Shown piece by piece: positions 41,992 to 52,874 of a DNA stretch of 64,000 nt. The stretch is from Paramoeba atlantica. Its lineage: Eukaryota > Discosea. Every line of letters begins with the position of its first letter. The stretch's first letter is position 1. The notes beneath the pieces were generated by a model that searched no databases, was not told the DNA's origin, and worked only from the letters and a program-made list of their open reading frames with translations. The position numbers were made by a program, and so were the translations under genes. The stretch is taken from positions 372,001 to 436,000 of the forward strand of contig CDRNVI010000063.1 of assembly GCA_977017575.1 (NCBI GenBank). Direction: 5' to 3'.

Positions 41992-43108
41992 ATGACACAA
42001 CCCGAACTTCACTCTACCCGAAATTTACGGTCATCGCGCAGTTCGTCTCCTGCAGTGCAACGGCCCGAGCCTACCGAGCCGTTGTCGCAGCAGGAACTGA
42101 GTTTGGTGTGCACTGTTGCCCGAGAAAAACTGTTGAGTAGGGTGGCGGTCAATGTTAGGGCCAAATTTCGACGCAAGGACTCTTCTTCTGAGGCAATGCA
42201 AGTTGTGCAAGGTAAGATTCGAAAAGAAGGGATTGAAAAAAAGGGGTGTCTGGGATAATGAACCCTCAAAAGAGTATCCATTTCCGCACGCCGACTTGTA
42301 CTATTACGACATTTCGATCATAGATGATCCTCCGGCGACTACGGGGCTAGAACAAGGGTCGACCGCCAATGGATTACGTACTAGTCAGAATTTCCCGGAT
42401 GGTGGGGGGACAAACGAGGCTATTGTTAATGCTGATACTGTGGAAACTGGAATTCCTTTCGGACCGAGTGCCAAATTGGACCCTAACGGCCTGGATCCTT
42501 ACGAGCCGATTACGTTCACCCCATGGATTAACGCCTTTGATGACGGGGGATTTCGCGTACGGGATTTGATGCGAGAACTGCGAGAAGCACCAGAATTTGG
42601 ACTTCGCGTGAACCAGTTTTTCACCGACCGGACTTTTCTGAAGCAACAAGAACGATTTTTTGAAAATGTTTTTTGCAAGTGGATTCTTTTTGCGCGGGTG
42701 ACTCAAGGTTGGGATCAGGGAGTTTACTTGGAAATGGGAAAAGCAATCATTCAGACGATGCGCGATGCATATTGGCGAGCCCGGCGCATTGACGTGGATT
42801 TCGTGCATCAAAAATTGCAAAAAGACGCCCGTCCGAATGATAAGTTCTACCATCTTGTCAGTGAGCAATTAGTTGATCGCCAGAAGCAGTATGCCCGCCA
42901 AGTGGGATTTTCCGGATCAGGGGTCTTCCACTCAAAGGCAAGTTTTCAAGGAAATGCGCGCCAGAATTTTGTACCTCAACAGCGAGCTCCTTTATTGTGT
43001 TATGGTTGTCGTTCCCCTGACCACATGTGGAGAAATTGTCCTAAACGGTTTCAGCAGGGTTTTCGTTCGAGGGTGGCTGGCCCTGCACAAGGCAGCAAGA
43101 ACTTCTGA
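41992..43108 (+). pseudogene. gag-like region of YR-b (fossil)
   Basis: Charged N terminus (MTQPELHSTRNLRSS), a conserved middle (FRVRDLMRELREAPEFGLRV, FCKWILFARVTQGW) and a C-terminal zinc knuckle CYGCRSPDHMWRNC (C-x2-C-x4-H-x4-C), which in Gag proteins binds RNA. The same layout, with CYNCRSPDHFLKDC, is seen in YR-d. It may contain a break. It is followed at about 66 bases by the recombinase frame. Confidence 0.75.
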
Positions 43109-43174
43109 AACGTTCCCACCCGAACGGCCAGTACTACAATAAATACCAACCGAAACCACAAACCTTTTACGCAA

Positions 43175-44239
43175 GTGAACAGTACAGTAACAGTTTTCAA
43201 AAGAAAAAGGATACAATTTATGCAAGTGACGAAGAAACGAAGGATGGAGAAGAATCACGTGGGTGTAGTGAGTGCAAAGAACTCAAGAGGAAGATATCTC
43301 AGATCTGGGACTTTATACGGCGGGACGCTAAGTTTGGAGCAGGTGCCGGAAAGGCAGAAATTGATGAAGTTATTGCTGGGTGTGACAATAATGAGTCCCG
43401 AAATAAGGATGGCTCTCGATGCAATGGGGGCAATGTGGAGCGTTTCGACGTGGCGGGCACGGGCACGAATATGGGAGCGCCTGTCAGCCTTTTGCACGGG
43501 AAGGGGGATACGGATAACGGCGTTACACGCCGTGACTTTTCTTGCCAGTTTGCAGATAAGAATACAGGCGAAACTAACTTACGCCCGAACCCTCGCCTCG
43601 ATATTAAACCTTGCAGGGGAAAATACGAACCCGTTAAAATTCTACGTAAAATCTCTAATGGCGGAAGGAGCGACGGAACCATGCCGTCAAATGGAACCCC
43701 TGACGCAGCAGCACATTCAGAAATTGTGGAACCACATGGCATCCCGCAAAAAACATACGCTGCTGCTGTGCTGGAAGGGGGCAAGCCGTTGGTCCGAAAC
43801 GGCAGCGTTGACCAGAAAACGGTTTTACGAAGTGGCGTCCAACAGAATTGTAATTTGGTGGGGAAGGCATACGAAGACGTCCCGCCTAAACCCATATCGC
43901 CCATCCATGTATACCGTCATCGAGGGACCGGGCACGGAGGAGCTCGCAAGGTATGTAGCGCAACTAAAGCCTCTCCAACCGATGTCATGGGCTACAACTT
44001 CAAAAGTGGATGTCGAGATAAGGAAAATTTTCGGATTGGGTTTCGGGTCACATTCGGCAAAGCGCGGGGCGATCACTCTTCTTCTCGCGGAGGTGGCAAA
44101 CGGCAATCTAAATTTGGAGGAGGTCCAGCATCTTGCAAAACATCAGAGCCTGGAATCTCTTCTGCGGTACAATGCCGATCCAGTGACGACTGCACTGGCA
44201 CTGGGAACGCACAAAGCAACGCGCAAGTTGACCATCTGA
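43175..44239 (+). CDS. tyrosine recombinase of YR-b (fossil)
   Basis: 354 residues. The C-terminal catalytic domain shows the family signature in order: Arg in KGASRWSETAALTRKRF, H-S-A-K-R in FGSHSAKRGAITLL, His in HLAKHQSLESLL and the presumed nucleophile Tyr in LLRYNADPVTTALAL. Tyrosine recombinases integrate these elements by strand exchange from a circular DNA, so no target duplication arises, which fits the junctions here. The frame overlaps a second long frame leading to the RT; overlapping frames are usual for this class. Confidence 0.82.
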   Translation: MNSTVTVFKRKRIQFMQVTKKRRMEKNHVGVVSAKNSRGRYLRSGTLYGGTLSLEQVPERQKLMKLLLGVTIMSPEIRMALDAMGAMWSVSTWRARARIWERLSAFCTGRGIRITALHAVTFLASLQIRIQAKLTYARTLASILNLAGENTNPLKFYVKSLMAEGATEPCRQMEPLTQQHIQKLWNHMASRKKHTLLLCWKGASRWSETAALTRKRFYEVASNRIVIWWGRHTKTSRLNPYRPSMYTVIEGPGTEELARYVAQLKPLQPMSWATTSKVDVEIRKIFGLGFGSHSAKRGAITLLLAEVANGNLNLEEVQHLAKHQSLESLLRYNADPVTTALALGTHKATRKLTI

Positions 44240-45849
44240 TTACGGAAGACAATCTTTTTATCAAATTTTTAGACGATATTCCTCAGGAGAAAGTTAAACA
44301 CACGATTACTCGTACTCGACGAACATCGAAAGTGGCTCTTCCATCCGATTATAATCTTCCGTTGCACGTGAAATCCGGAATACCCGACATGCAGGTTAAT
44401 ACTCTCAGACGAATGATGAACAGCGAAGCAGAACGCCGATTCGCAGAAACATGGGATACACTTGTTCGGCTACCGTCTACACCGACGATAGAGCCGCGAT
44501 TCAAATCCTTTTTACCCCCAGCTGATATATCCGCTTTGTTGGAGACAGGAGTTATTTCACGGGTTGGATCCGAGGTAGTAAAGGCCAGACCTTCGATGGA
44601 GTGGGTGATTCCGTTCACGGTGGTGGAGCCAGCTGACGACGATTCGGAGCGACGTCGCTTTATAGCCTGGACCCGAGGCGATAACAATAGAATTCGCGAA
44701 GAGTACAAGCCTGAGGTTCCGGTTTGCCATGCTGCATATTACCTTCATCGGGTTCGAGACCAATGTGCTATTAAGCGGGATTTAGCGTGCGGGTTTTGGC
44801 AGGTGAAGATACCGGTGGAATCACGACAAAAATTTCGCTTCCGTGACGAGGAGGGCATATTATACGAAATGAATGTTATGCCCATGGGGCATCGTTGTGC
44901 CCCCGAGATAATGCACACCCTTACGGCCACCATTGGGGGTGACCCCCGATATTGTAATCGAGATGCGTCTTTTCCTGGAGGGGGTCTGGATGTTTACATT
45001 GACGGTATTCGTTTTGCGGGCGAGGTGTCTAAGGTGAATGAGTACGCGCGCTTCATTGATCGTCGTGCTATCAATGTCAATGCTAAGTTTAAGGATCATG
45101 GCGACCCGCCAATGGATGTTTATACCTTTAATGGGGTTACCTTTTTTCACCGAGATGGAAAGGTTAGTCTAGGGCCTAAGTTGACGCGACGATTGCAAAG
45201 TGATGATTTCTTAGCGGGAACCTATGGGTCTTTGGAGGCAGGCGTTGGGAGATTAATTTTTGCATCGGCCATCATGGGAATATGTATGCCAGAGTACCAT
45301 TTGGAGTTGAAAATTGTTAGGCGCCGAATTTATCGATTGAATCGCGAACCGAATTTACTTGATGATAAGGTCCCATTACCGACATCTGTCAGGATACGTT
45401 TGATGGCGTGGAGGGATAAATTGCTTTATCGTTCACCTGTTACACCGCCTCGCCATCCAGATACTGTTCCCCATCAACATACTTTGTTTACGGATGCGTC
45501 ATCTGTAGGATGGGGGGCGGTCCTATATCTTGATTACGGACCCATGTTTTGCACTGGTGCGCAGTGGCCGGCGGATTTTAATTACGAGGTTAATAGAGCT
45601 GAAGCGCGGGCAGTTCGACTCGCCTTTGAGAAATTTCAAATTCACTTTAAGAAAGATACGTGTGTGGACTTTTTCATTGATAATACTTCGTGTGTGGCCG
45701 CTGTTAATAGAAAGGTTTCAAAATCAAATGGGATTACCGAGGAGCTTCGTCGTTTACTGCATTTTCTGAACAAGAACGGCTTAGCGGTTAAAGCAGAGTA
45801 CGTACGATCATCCGAGAACCCAGCCGATCATTACAGTCGATATTTTTGA
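44230..45849 (+). CDS. RT-RNase H of YR-b (fossil)
   Basis: Protease-less polyprotein region. RT: FIAWTRGDNN, IKRDLACGFWQVKIP, MPMGHRCAPEIMHTLTAT and palm VYIDGIRFAG, in which Gly stands where YxDD has its second Asp. RNase H: HTLFTDASSVGWGAVLY (Asp), NRAEARAVRLAF (Glu), FIDNTSCVAAV (Asp), ending ENPADHYSR. The frame is open well upstream across the recombinase gene, but homology to the other copies starts near 44230. RNase H type and D-E-D order are as in DIRS/VIPER elements. Confidence 0.82.
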   Translation, partial: DHLITEDNLFIKFLDDIPQEKVKHTITRTRRTSKVALPSDYNLPLHVKSGIPDMQVNTLRRMMNSEAERRFAETWDTLVRLPSTPTIEPRFKSFLPPADISALLETGVISRVGSEVVKARPSMEWVIPFTVVEPADDDSERRRFIAWTRGDNNRIREEYKPEVPVCHAAYYLHRVRDQCAIKRDLACGFWQVKIPVESRQKFRFRDEEGILYEMNVMPMGHRCAPEIMHTLTATIGGDPRYCNRDASFPGGGLDVYIDGIRFAGEVSKVNEYARFIDRRAINVNAKFKDHGDPPMDVYTFNGVTFFHRDGKVSLGPKLTRRLQSDDFLAGTYGSLEAGVGRLIFASAIMGICMPEYHLELKIVRRRIYRLNREPNLLDDKVPLPTSVRIRLMAWRDKLLYRSPVTPPRHPDTVPHQHTLFTDASSVGWGAVLYLDYGPMFCTGAQWPADFNYEVNRAEARAVRLAFEKFQIHFKKDTCVDFFIDNTSCVAAVNRKVSKSNGITEELRRLLHFLNKNGLAVKAEYVRSSENPADHYSRYF

Positions 45850-46364
45850 AAGATGTTGTTTTCGAAGGATTGAATTACGCCATTTGTGAAAGCGCATATG
45901 ATACGTATAGTGGATAAAAATAAGATATTGAGCGTTGAAAATCAAAAAAAAAAAAAAAAAACGAAGACGAGGGAGACGTAAACTTCATGCAATCAATAAC
46001 CAAGCAGAACGGACATGTGAGCGATTTTGATGTGTATGAGGAATGAGTGAGTGAGGAGACGAGATGACGAGGGGGGGGCTCTCAGATAGTAGGCAATCTG
46101 GGGTCTCTTCTTCTTGCCGTCACTAGCGTTTGGGTGATTTGAAGACTGGCGAGTGGGTGGTCCCCGCCGGGGAACTACCCATTCGCAAGAGAGAGAAAGT
46201 TTGAATATTGTTTTGTGGACGTCCATATATTTTTTGTTATCATTATAGTCAGGATAGGAAAGTTGAAAGACATGTAGTTATTTAGTTTTATTTACTTGAT
46301 GAATATTATTTACTTAGGACAATTCTTTATATATTTTGTACAAAGATTTTATGATGAGCAATTC

Positions 46365-47134
46365 TAAAACGTTCCAAAGAAGCGAATTATCATCTACTCT
46401 CGACAAACAATTATGTAAACCCGTACTTATTTCATCAAACACTCAAGATGAGATTAGCTATTGGACTGCCTAATGCTTCAAGTACAATCTCTTGCCCAGG
46501 CTGTGGGATCAGTGAATCGCCGATTGGTATAATTCCTCATGTCGCCGGATGCTCGAAATGTGCCGGAATGAATTGCACAAGAAAGCACTCACACATTGTG
46601 AGATACCTATCAAATCTGTGCGGGAAAGCAGGCCTACCATGTGCCGTGGAACCGCGTCTGTATTCCTCGTTTTTCTGCACAAAGTGCAAGTGCTCCATAT
46701 CACCAGCAGCAGCAGAGAGGCACCCATGCCGAGCTCGTCGTATACGATCTGGCCCAGATCTGGCGATAATGTGGCCAGATATTGGAGAAGTTCTATATGA
46801 TGTCACAGTTGTCCACACACTATGCAGCAGTTACCAGAAACAGACCAGCAAAGCCCTGTTAGAGAGTGCCGTAGAAAGAAAACATCGGAAATACGTTGTA
46901 GAGAAGGGATTAGAACCAGAGTATTTTCGTTGCGTCGCTTTAACGGATTGTGGAATGTTACATGAAGATACCAAGGTCTTGATCAAAGCCCTTGCAAAAC
47001 GAGCGGATTCTGACCCAAAAGTTATACGTGAAGCTTGTCAATTGGAAAATGAAAAGTTTGCGGCTTACACTATCGTATCGCAATTGCGGAACCACATGCA
47101 GGGTGAAAAATGGCTAGGTGGCATAAGCCTTTGA
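46365..47134 (+). pseudogene. LINE-B copy B7, restriction-like endonuclease
   Basis: Continuation of B7 after YR-b: KRSKEANYHLLSTNNYVNPY, then CPGCGISES...HVAGCSKCAGMNC, CTKCKCSIS...HPCRARRIRSGPD and the catalytic RSGPDLAIMW...YDVTVVHTL. Open to TGA at 47132-47134. This RLE is highly similar to that of B8 (48736-49791), so the two belong to one subfamily. Confidence 0.88.
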
Positions 47135-47698
47135 AGCCAAGTAATCTTCTAGTCTCCAAAGTCAAGTCTATCTCGTATTATTCAACATGGGCACAAATAC
47201 AGGACCCAACAACAACAACATGGGCACAGATACAGGACACTAAACTCTGAGGGCTATTAAAAGGACAAAATTCCTTTTTGCTTAAGAAAGAAAGGTATTT
47301 TCTTTAGAAAAGGATTTTCTTTAGAAATGGATTTTTATATGATGAAAATCCATATGAAAAGTGGGTAGGCTTCCGGTGGGCCTAGGGGGGTGCACACCCA
47401 AAAAGAAAAAAAAATCTTCGTATAAATATACATCATCATCATACGATAATGAGAACTTGTGAAAGTAATTGAAGCATTTATATGTAGAATAAGAAGTATG
47501 CATGCTGATCGAAAAAATTATTGACCACCTATTCCACAGAACTGGGCGGGTCACGAAGACTTTTTCAAGCGTAAAAAAAAAAATTGACTTGGTTTGGGTT
47601 TGCTCGGTTTGGTTGGGCTTTTATTAGTTTACGATTTGAAATTTAAAAAAAAAAAACTCAATACTATTCCCCCCCCCCCAAAAAAAAAAAAACGTTTT
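47135..47698 (+). other. LINE-B tail and family-C tail
   Basis: 3' tail of B7 with a 24-bp phrase AACATGGGCACAAATACAGG repeated once (47186 and 47218) and a TTTTCTTTAGAAA repeat; then an unassigned AT-rich stretch (about 47310-47580). From 47655 the family-C terminal motif ACTCAATACTATTCC, C-run and poly(A) leads directly into the SL at 47699. No frame. Confidence 0.5.
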
Positions 47699-48445
47699 AA
47701 CGATAAAGATACATTTTCTGTACCTTGTTGCCTTTTCTTCCATACACCATCTCCTCTACAATGGGAGGGCACCCCCCTCAATCACACTCTCTCTTGTCCG
47801 CACCCCCCCTCCGTCTCTCGTCCCATCACCCTCCTGCATCGTATTCCCCCACTTCGTCCTTCCCTCTCAGCGCGCTTGTCGTTCTGCTGTTTTCCTCTCT
47901 TGCGTCCCCCACCCCCGTGCCAGCAGCCCAAAGTATTGTATACTTGCTCACGGGATGGGGGCAGAGGTCCAGACCGATGGGCTCGTGCGTCGTTTCTCCT
48001 TGTCCCCGCGTCCGTTCCGCCTCGTCTCTCTTCCCGCTTTTTGCCCTCGGCGTGACGGCGGCTATGCGTTTCGTCATCTCCACGTCTCCCACCCTCGTAC
48101 GGCAACCTAAAGTATCTGATACTGCTAACGGGGTGGGAGCGGAGGTCACCTCCACGTCTCCCACCCTCGTACAGCAACACAAAGTATCTTATACTGCTAA
48201 CGGGGTGGGAGCGGAGGTCCTGGACCACATGGGCCACAGTGCGGACGAGTCGGTCAGTAGGGACGAGTCAGTCGGAAGGGAGTAAGTGGGGGAAGGGAAG
48301 TGAATGTAGTGAGGGGAAGGAAGTAGGGGAAGGAAGGAAGGAAGGAAGTAGGGTGAAGGGTTTTAAGTGGTGGAAAGTTCGAAACGTACATAAAAACATT
48401 AGACTCAATACTACTCCCCCCAATTATATGCAAAAAAAAAAAAGT
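47699..48445 (+). mobile_element. family-C element: SL to poly(A), non-autonomous
   Basis: A complete short retrocopy. It starts with an SL-like sequence (47699-47730, one mismatch: ACATTTTCTGTACC), contains a frame from an ATG at 47761 for ~174 codons (Pro/Ser-rich, MGGHPPQSHSLLS), then two 71-bp tandem repeats (48079-48149, 48150-48220) and a GA-rich region, and ends ACTCAATACTACTCCCCCC plus poly(A). No RT is present. The tandem unit encodes TSPTLVRQPKVSDTANGVG, which resembles the LINE-A RLE segment THVQQPKYTDLVRNANGV. It could be a LINE-A-driven non-autonomous element or a retrocopied transcript. Confidence 0.6.
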
Positions 48446-48570
48446 TTTAGTAAAAAAAAAAAAAAATTGACTATTGATATAAGAGTTGAAGTTTAGACGA
48501 CTGAAAGTCTATGTAAAGAAATCAACCCCTCTGGAAGTATGTTTCAGGGAACGCTCCATCTATCAAAATA

Positions 48571-48735
48571 GTCAATCAGATGTAGTAAGCGTATGTAAAC
48601 TGTAATGTTTAATCTGTAGAACTACAGAGCTACCGAAATATAACATCCATCATGGACAACAGAGTAAAAGACATTATCTTCACCAGTACTGTAATATCAA
48701 CTTCGCGAAGTAAGTATCAAATCTATTTTATATGC
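48571..48735 (-). repeat. inverted copy of a YR repeat segment
   Basis: About 165 bp that match 2683-2855 in reverse complement with few changes, including the phrase encoding MDNRVKDIIFTSTVIS. At 2421-2882 it sits inside a YR A-B unit. Here it is joined on its right to the thumb of LINE-B copy B8. It is probably a fragment of a YR terminal unit in minus orientation. Confidence 0.6.
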
Positions 48736-49791
48736 CTGTTCCGCAGACTTTTATTGATGGGTCCCAGCAATCTTTCATTAGCCATTTTACGACGATGCAC
48801 TATTCCACGACACGATTACCATCTGCGAGTACACAGGCAGGATGCCACACTCCATCTTGCGCAATCTTTCGAAAAAGAGGTAAATCAGGTTTTGCAAAAG
48901 TGGAGTGGAGCTGACGAAAAATCTTTACAACTAGCAATGCTTCCAAAAAAATTCGGTGGTTTAGGTATCACATCCTCGATTCTCAAACAGAAGTATTTCT
49001 TTGATGCCGCCCAAATATCTATCGAAGAGCACTCAAAGCCCAATAACGCTCCGGTAGATTACGAGGGCTGCGGCAAAGTTCAGAAGAAGAAGAAGACACA
49101 GAACCGAGGAGAAGCGACACGTAAACTCCCGAAGAAGAGATTGAGTACAGAGCATGAGTTGCAGGTCGCAGAACTGAAGAAGACTCCACATCTAGCGAAC
49201 ATTATAAATCGAAGCAAAGAGGCAAATGTACACTTAGAAAGCACAAATAACTACGTCAATCCATATTTTTTTCGCTACACGATGATGATGCGACTGGGGG
49301 TAAGTCTGCCGAAGGCGCCGTTAAACATAGTATTCCCGGGATGCTGTGGTCAGGAAACTTCATTCAGCATTATTCCACACATCGCAGGATGCTCCAGATG
49401 CTCCGGTATGAATTGCACCCGTAAGCACTCCCACATTGTTCGCTACCTCGCAGATTTGTGCTCAAAAGCAGGACTACCGTGTGTTATCGAACCCCGTATA
49501 CATTCTTCTTTCTATTGTACGAAATGCAAGTGCTCGATCTCTGCGGAGGTTGCCGACCAACATCCATGCAAAGCTCGACGAATTCGATCCGGCCCAGACA
49601 TCGCCATCATGTGGCCTCACATGGGAGAAGTCCTCTATGATTTTACTGTAGTTCACACTTGTTGCAGCAGTTATGCAAAGCAAACAACCAGTTATTTGTT
49701 GCAACAAGCCCAAGATAGAAAGTTCAAGAAGTACGTGGCAGAGAAAGGCGTGGACAGTGACTCCTTTCGTTGCATTGCCGTGACAGACTGC
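48736..49791 (+). pseudogene. LINE-B copy B8, RT thumb, linker and RLE
   Basis: 5'-truncated. Thumb (CLFRRLLLMGPSNLSLAILR), a Lys-rich linker (KVQKKKKTQNRGEATRK), then RLE clusters HIAGCSRCSGMNC and CTKCKCSIS...HPCKARRIRSGPD and the catalytic RSGPDIAIMW...YDFTVVHTC. Cys near FPGCCGQ replaces the usual CPGC first pair. Open to the point of insertion of YR-c, after the codons for VTDC. The last 60 residues are at 52966-53148 (GVLHNDTKHLLKAL). Confidence 0.88.
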
Positions 49792-49855
49792 TGAAAGTAT
49801 ACGATAATAATTTAACGTAGTGGAAATATTAAAAGGAGGAGAATATTGATAGAAT
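49792..49855 (+). repeat. YR-c repeat A1
   Basis: 64 bp, TGAAAGTATACG to GATAGAAT, repeated as A2 at 52638-52701. Confidence 0.88.
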
Positions 49856-51068
49856 GCATCGGCACCACCACCGGTTTTCGGTCGCGGGGGCGCTGGTCAA
49901 AGAATGTGACTACGTACGGTCCACCCCCACATTAACCAGTCTACAAGTTACAACACAAAGATACGCAAAAAACAAACACAAGTGAAGCAAAAAATGACAA
50001 GTCAAAAAGTAGTACAGAAGAGCAAAATAAAACAACAAAACAGAAGTATACAAAAAATGATAACCAAACCAAAAAAATTTACGCAAAACAAGTTAACACA
50101 AAAAAACGAAGGCAGAAGAGACACCAAAGAAAAACATTTCAAAACAAGCAATGTGAGGAGAAATCAAGCAACGAATCCGCATGCAGCGCCACATCAAAAA
50201 ACTCACTGCCAGCCCCGATTAACAACACACAACAATTTAAGCGAACCCAGGTCCCAATATACGACATACGGAGCACGAACGGAGGAGCCAGCTGCGGCAT
50301 CCTAACACATATTTTTCGGATAACGAACCCAGAAATACGGGCAGAACTCAGACATATTTGGGCCAAGAGTACTTGGGATACCCGGGCACGATTAATCAAG
50401 GATATGATCCGGCGCCGTTTGCCACTTACGGACCAATGGGTAATATTATACATAGTCCGGATTTATACTACAATGCAAACCTAATTAGTCTACCTCAAGC
50501 ACCTGATCGCTATCCTACGCCGCCTGCAGAAGCCCACTACGAAGGCCGATATGTATGCCAAAACATTAATCCGCAGGGGTGCTACGGTTCCCCGCAGACA
50601 GGCCTTACCTATAACCCGTTTCCCGCTAGACAGATTAACGCCTATCATGACACGGGAAATGGCGGCCGTATGCCATATTGCTTACAAAACGGCATCCAGA
50701 GTGGGCGAAGTTTCCAAGCTCAAACGCCAGGATTTTATTGTACGCATTAGCTCTTTGACAACACAGCAGGTTACGAAATTCCTACGGACCCACGCGGGAC
50801 AGAACTACACATCCCATTCATTGAAACATGGAGCAATACGAGGCCTTATGCAGCAAGTAGCAGAGGGACGATTGAATTTGGAAGAGGTCATGAGGGTGTC
50901 ACATCACCGCCAATTGGCAACGTTGATACGGTATGCGGGTACGAACGAAGCGACCGCGCTAGCTTTGGGAACACAAAAAGCGACACAGCGTCTTTAACTT
51001 ATGATGATTTATCTACGGGGGATTGGTTTACTCATTATGACATTCCACTACCTGGAAACAGACGTACG

Positions 51069-52640
51069 TTGACCCGCATTCATCGAAGGACTATATTACC
51101 GAGCCTACAGCAGCGAGACACTTATCCCCTCCATGCAACGTATGTTCCTCCGATAGACTTGGATCAAGTCAGAAAATTAATGAATGAAACATCCCGCACC
51201 CGTTTTGATGAAGTATGGCAATTGCTAACAGCTCCTGAAGTAGAACAGCCGAAACATATAAACCCTGCCTCTCAGACAACACTCTCAGTGAACGACATAT
51301 ACAAACTTTTGGAATGTGACATCATAGCACGTGTAGATGAGACAACCTTAGGGGACAACCCTACCAAAGGCACGGTGGTCCCCTTTTCTACTGTTGAGGA
51401 TCGTGAAGAACGAAAACGAAGAAGGTTTATTTGTTGGCCGACTGAGCATAATTTATCATTACGAGAGAAGTACACACCATATGTGCCGATAACACAACCC
51501 GTTCATTATGTAAGCGCCCTAAAAAATGAAGAAGCTGTGAAGCGGAATTTGCGCTGTAGGTTCTATCAAGTAGAACTTCCAGAGAGCACACGTCCCTTTT
51601 ATCGTTTTGTTTTCCAGAATCGCGTATATGAGCTTAACCGGATGCCTATGGGGCATATGTGTGCACCTGAAATTCAGCAAACCATTACGGCAGTATTAGC
51701 GGGAGACCCATCGTATTGCACTAGCCATAGCAGCAACTTACGGTTCGGTCCAGGGGGCGACCTTGACGTATACGTTGATGGTTTTCGATTTAGTGGCTCT
51801 TCCTATACATGTCAAGAATTTGAGAAGTGGATCGAAGAACGCGCTTCAAAAATTAGGGCCACCTTCAAGCAATCTGATTCTATTAGAGGAACGAAGTACA
51901 CTTTTATTGGTATTGATTTTGATCATCAGACGCAAAAATACCGATTGACAGCACGGTTCATAAGGAAATTGCCACACATTCTTCGGCATGCAATGCCTCT
52001 TCACGAGCTCGAAACCTTAACAGCAAGACTTGTGTATGGATCCGGAGTACTGAAGATCAACATGCCACGATACTACTGGGCAATTAAATTTGTTCGACGA
52101 AAGTTGTCGCAATTGAATAGAGGAAAATTGAATGACACTACGGAAATTACGTTGCCAATCAGTGTTTACAATGACCTGCACATGTGGCTAAATGAAGTCA
52201 GAGCCAACCAGTGGTACGAATATCGAGATCATACTGGAGGAACTGAGGCAGTGTTGTACACTGACGCATCCCAAGCAGGTTGGGGTGCAGTATTGTTTAC
52301 TCCCTTTGGTAAAATTTTAGGGACTGGAGCCCCATGGCCGCAGCCTACAGAAATAAATCGGGCAGAAGCCACAGCGGTTTATAATGCTTTTCACGCATTC
52401 AGGGCGCAGTGGAGCGCCGTTGACACGGTGCATCTATTGATAGATAACACTAGCGTTGTCGCAGCGCTCCGAAATGAATGGTCGAATTCGCCCTCTTTGG
52501 CAGCGGTGCTCGCAGAGCTACTTCCGCACTTGCTTCTTGACCACCGGTCTGTGATAGCTGTAGGTCAATATATCATATTATATTTAGTTTTTGTTATTTT
52601 ACTACATAAAACAGTCAAATGTCCCGGAGGAAAATTATGA
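51069..52640 (+). CDS. RT-RNase H of YR-c (fossil)
   Basis: 523 open codons. RT: RRFICWPTEHN, VKRNLRCRFYQVELP, MPMGHMCAPEIQQTITAV and palm VYVDGFRFSG, again with Gly after the single Asp. RNase H: VLYTDASQAGWGAVLF, NRAEATAVYNAF, LLIDNTSVVAAL. It is the most diverged of the four YR elements. The frame runs on through repeat B1, and its stop codon is the first triplet of A2. Function as for YR-b. Confidence 0.82.
   Translation: MTRIHRRTILPSLQQRDTYPLHATYVPPIDLDQVRKLMNETSRTRFDEVWQLLTAPEVEQPKHINPASQTTLSVNDIYKLLECDIIARVDETTLGDNPTKGTVVPFSTVEDREERKRRRFICWPTEHNLSLREKYTPYVPITQPVHYVSALKNEEAVKRNLRCRFYQVELPESTRPFYRFVFQNRVYELNRMPMGHMCAPEIQQTITAVLAGDPSYCTSHSSNLRFGPGGDLDVYVDGFRFSGSSYTCQEFEKWIEERASKIRATFKQSDSIRGTKYTFIGIDFDHQTQKYRLTARFIRKLPHILRHAMPLHELETLTARLVYGSGVLKINMPRYYWAIKFVRRKLSQLNRGKLNDTTEITLPISVYNDLHMWLNEVRANQWYEYRDHTGGTEAVLYTDASQAGWGAVLFTPFGKILGTGAPWPQPTEINRAEATAVYNAFHAFRAQWSAVDTVHLLIDNTSVVAALRNEWSNSPSLAAVLAELLPHLLLDHRSVIAVGQYIILYLVFVILLHKTVKCPGGKL
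52547..52637 (+). repeat. YR-c repeat B1
   Basis: 91 bp, GTCTGTGATAGCTG to GGAAAATTA, followed directly by A2. Its twin B2 ends the element. Confidence 0.88.
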
Positions 52641-52701
52641 AAGTATACGATAATAATTTAACGTAGTGGAAATATTAAAAGGAGGAGAATATTGATAGAA
52701 T
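52638..52701 (+). repeat. YR-c repeat A2
   Basis: 64 bp, same as A1. Between it and B2 lies a 173-bp spacer (52702-52874) with the CCCACCCACC box typical of these elements. Confidence 0.88.
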
Positions 52702-52874
52702 ATCGTTTTACATTATTGTTAAATTCTTACTCGTTTTATTGCTAAAGGGATATTTTGTGGGCCCACCCACCTCCCCACACCAAGTGCCGGCGAATTCCCA
52801 CTCGTAAGTTAGCAAGTAATAATTTTATTCAGATGCAACCTTTATAGGAGTACAATGCGATTTCAAGGTATAAA

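Larger units (their letters stand above)
41191..46364 (+). mobile_element. YR-b: tyrosine-recombinase retroelement (fossil)
   Basis: About 5.2 kb inserted in LINE-B copy B7 without a target duplication. Left end TTAGAGTTTACGG, right end GCAATTC, as in YR-a. Parts in order: noncoding 5' region with a Tc1-like insert, gag-like region, tyrosine recombinase, RT-RNase H, noncoding 3' region with an 18-A run (about 45944-45961). Recombinase before RT is the VIPER order; in DIRS and Ngaro the recombinase comes last. It looks nearly whole in its coding part, with perhaps one or two breaks. I could not find a second A copy at the 3' end. Confidence 0.8.
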
